Origin: an uncultured archaeon
GTDB lineage: Archaea; Thermoproteota; Nitrososphaeria; Nitrososphaerales; CALBXV01
Reading direction: 5' to 3'
NCBI GenBank assembly: GCA_937890045.1
Contig: CALBXV010000549.1
Location: 1-14,568 of the forward strand
DNA: 14,568 nt
Shown: positions 13,478 to 14,568 of the stretch, piece after piece
How the letters are laid out: the number at the start of each line of letters is the position of its first letter
Numbering within the stretch: position 1 is the first letter of the stretch
Program-made: the position numbers and the translations under genes
The notes under the pieces: generated by a model
What the model was told of the DNA's origin: nothing
The model's input: only the letters and a program-made list of their open reading frames with translations
Database searches by the model: none

Positions 13478-14568
13478 ATGAAAAAAAAGGTTGTAACAAA
13501 AGATAAGTTGGATAGATGGATTAGAGAAGCTCAGATGAATGCTGAATTTCCACAGCATAGGGCACATGGAATGTATGGTGATCCCAAATTAGATAAAATT
13601 AATAGAGATAAAAAGGTTATGAAAAAAGAGTTTTTAGATTTAGGTAAACAACCTATAGCAAATAAGTTTTTAAGAGAAGATGAATTTGATGATGAATTTT
13701 TCTATAATTTGAAGGTTGTATTTGACGATGATACAAAGTTGGTTTCATTAAAAGATTTTGTGAAACCTGAACTTATGTTTAATGATGATTATGTTTATCA
13801 TACATCTTTATCTGTTCCTATGGTAAAACACTTCAAGGAAACTGCTGAGATGTTAATGAAAGAGTTTAATCCATTAACAGTTATGGAGATTGGTAGTAAT
13901 GATGGAGTCTTTTTAAAAAATTGGGCCAATGATTATACTATTGGAGTTGAACCTTGTGGTAATTTCGCTAAGGTAACTAAAGATATGGGATACCAAACCT
14001 ATTCTGAATTTTGGACTACAGAGTTATCAGAGAAGATAAAGAATGATGGTCATGTAGATTTTGATTTGATTTATGCTGCTAATTGTATTTGTCATATTCA
14101 AGATTTAGATGACTGTTTTAGTTCAGTAAAAAATATTTTATCTAAAGATGGAGTATTTGTATTTGAGGATCCATCTTTACTTTGTATGTTAGAAAGAGGT
14201 TCTTATGACCAAATCTATGATGAACATGCACATATATTTTCAGTTACGGCATTGGATAATATTTTAATAAATAATGGTTTAAAAATATTTAGGGTTGATA
14301 ATCTTTCAGTTCATGGTGGTTCAAACAGAATATATGTTTCTCATTTACCAGTTCATACTTTTTTTAGGTTTAGACCAGTTGAAATGTCTGTTAGGGAAAA
14401 TTTAGAAAAGGAATATGATTTTGGATTAAATGAGTTTAAGATTTATCAAGATTTTGCTAAAAGAGTAAATAAATCTAAAAATGATTTGATAGAGTTATTA
14501 ACTAAATTAAAAAATGATGGTAAGAGAATAATGAGTATTGGTGCCACGTCAAAATCTACTACGGTGTT
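13478..14568 (+). CDS. Sugar C-methyltransferase (TylCIII/TcaB9-like), 3'-truncated, zinc-site cysteines lost
   Basis: SAM-dependent enzyme resembling those that add a methyl carbon to a keto nucleotide sugar; 363 codons are visible and the frame runs off the window. Residues 50-120 correspond to the N-terminal Methyltransf_13 domain (L-D-L-G-K-Q-P-I-A-N at 53-62, then M-V-K-H-F-K at 115-120), residues 134-235 to the SAM domain (M-E-I-G-S-N-D-G at 136-143), and the rest to the C-terminal Methyltransf_14 part with active-site Y-D-E-H at 247-250, H-G-G-S-N-R at 279-284 and G-A-T-S-K-S-T-T at 355-362. The usual zinc-binding Cys pairs are absent: no Cys occurs before residue 160, and the second pair's place reads F-D-D-D-T. 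About 48 residues of unknown origin precede the domain. The ATG has no ribosome-binding site and may be reached by reinitiation from the gene upstream. Confidence 0.82.
   Translation, partial: MKKKVVTKDKLDRWIREAQMNAEFPQHRAHGMYGDPKLDKINRDKKVMKKEFLDLGKQPIANKFLREDEFDDEFFYNLKVVFDDDTKLVSLKDFVKPELMFNDDYVYHTSLSVPMVKHFKETAEMLMKEFNPLTVMEIGSNDGVFLKNWANDYTIGVEPCGNFAKVTKDMGYQTYSEFWTTELSEKIKNDGHVDFDLIYAANCICHIQDLDDCFSSVKNILSKDGVFVFEDPSLLCMLERGSYDQIYDEHAHIFSVTALDNILINNGLKIFRVDNLSVHGGSNRIYVSHLPVHTFFRFRPVEMSVRENLEKEYDFGLNEFKIYQDFAKRVNKSKNDLIELLTKLKNDGKRIMSIGATSKSTTV

Noticed and set aside
1..14568. Possible recoding of TGA or TAG, as in some marine phages and bacteria
   Set aside because: TAA, TGA and TAG are all used as gene ends and the reading frames close at the expected family lengths, so the standard code is adequate.
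1..14568. tRNA genes, CRISPR arrays, insertion sequences or attachment sites
   Set aside because: Coding genes fill the window; I saw no cloverleaf-like, direct-repeat-spacer or transposase sequence on either strand.

Overview
The window is an AT-rich (roughly 30% GC by eye), almost gap-free stretch of 18 protein genes, all on the + strand. The first gene is cut at its 5' end and the last at its 3' end. Nearly every gene belongs to a family that makes, activates, transfers or decorates sugars. Genes end with TAA, TGA or TAG and several are preceded by Shine-Dalgarno-like purine runs, so the standard bacterial code applies. No ribosomal, replication, virion, integrase or transposase gene is present, so the host cannot be fixed from the sequence. 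Low GC, extreme compaction and gene content fit either a sugar-modification cassette of a marine AT-rich phage or the surface-polysaccharide island of a small-genome marine bacterium. This placement is inference.

Layout. 1-3099: a partial DUF616 glycosyltransferase-like protein, a PAPS-dependent sulfotransferase, a GT-A glycosyltransferase with a DAD motif, a TagD-like cytidylyltransferase and a second putative GT-A protein with a DSD motif. 3096-4899: a HAD phosphatase fused to a sugar-type nucleotidyltransferase, with a strong ribosome-binding site at the domain boundary, followed by a small glycerophosphodiesterase-like protein. 4896-5663: another putative glycosyltransferase. 5665-8646: an NAD-dependent sugar epimerase/dehydratase, a methyltransferase lacking its central part, an FAD-dependent oxidoreductase and a short Gfo/Idh-type oxidoreductase. 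8648-9430: a DUF5672 glycosyltransferase-like protein. 9427-13209: a NodU/CmcH-type carbamoyltransferase, an FkbM methyltransferase and a radical SAM protein with a B12-binding-like N-terminal domain. 13232-14568: an unknown 80-residue protein and a sugar C-methyltransferase that has lost the cysteines of its usual zinc-binding domain.

How they may work together (inference): nucleotidyltransferases activate a sugar or polyol phosphate, the epimerase and oxidoreductases reshape it, the C-methyltransferase and perhaps the radical SAM enzyme branch it, several glycosyltransferases assemble it, and sulfo-, carbamoyl- and O-methyl groups are added. No flippase, polymerase, initiating membrane transferase or any other membrane protein is visible, which is odd for an O-antigen or capsule locus. 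Only 31 bases between the first and last gene are noncoding; no internal promoter or terminator was seen, and 8 of 17 junctions are 4-base stop/start overlaps, so the block looks like one translationally coupled transcript. No stretch above 300 bases lacks a gene.
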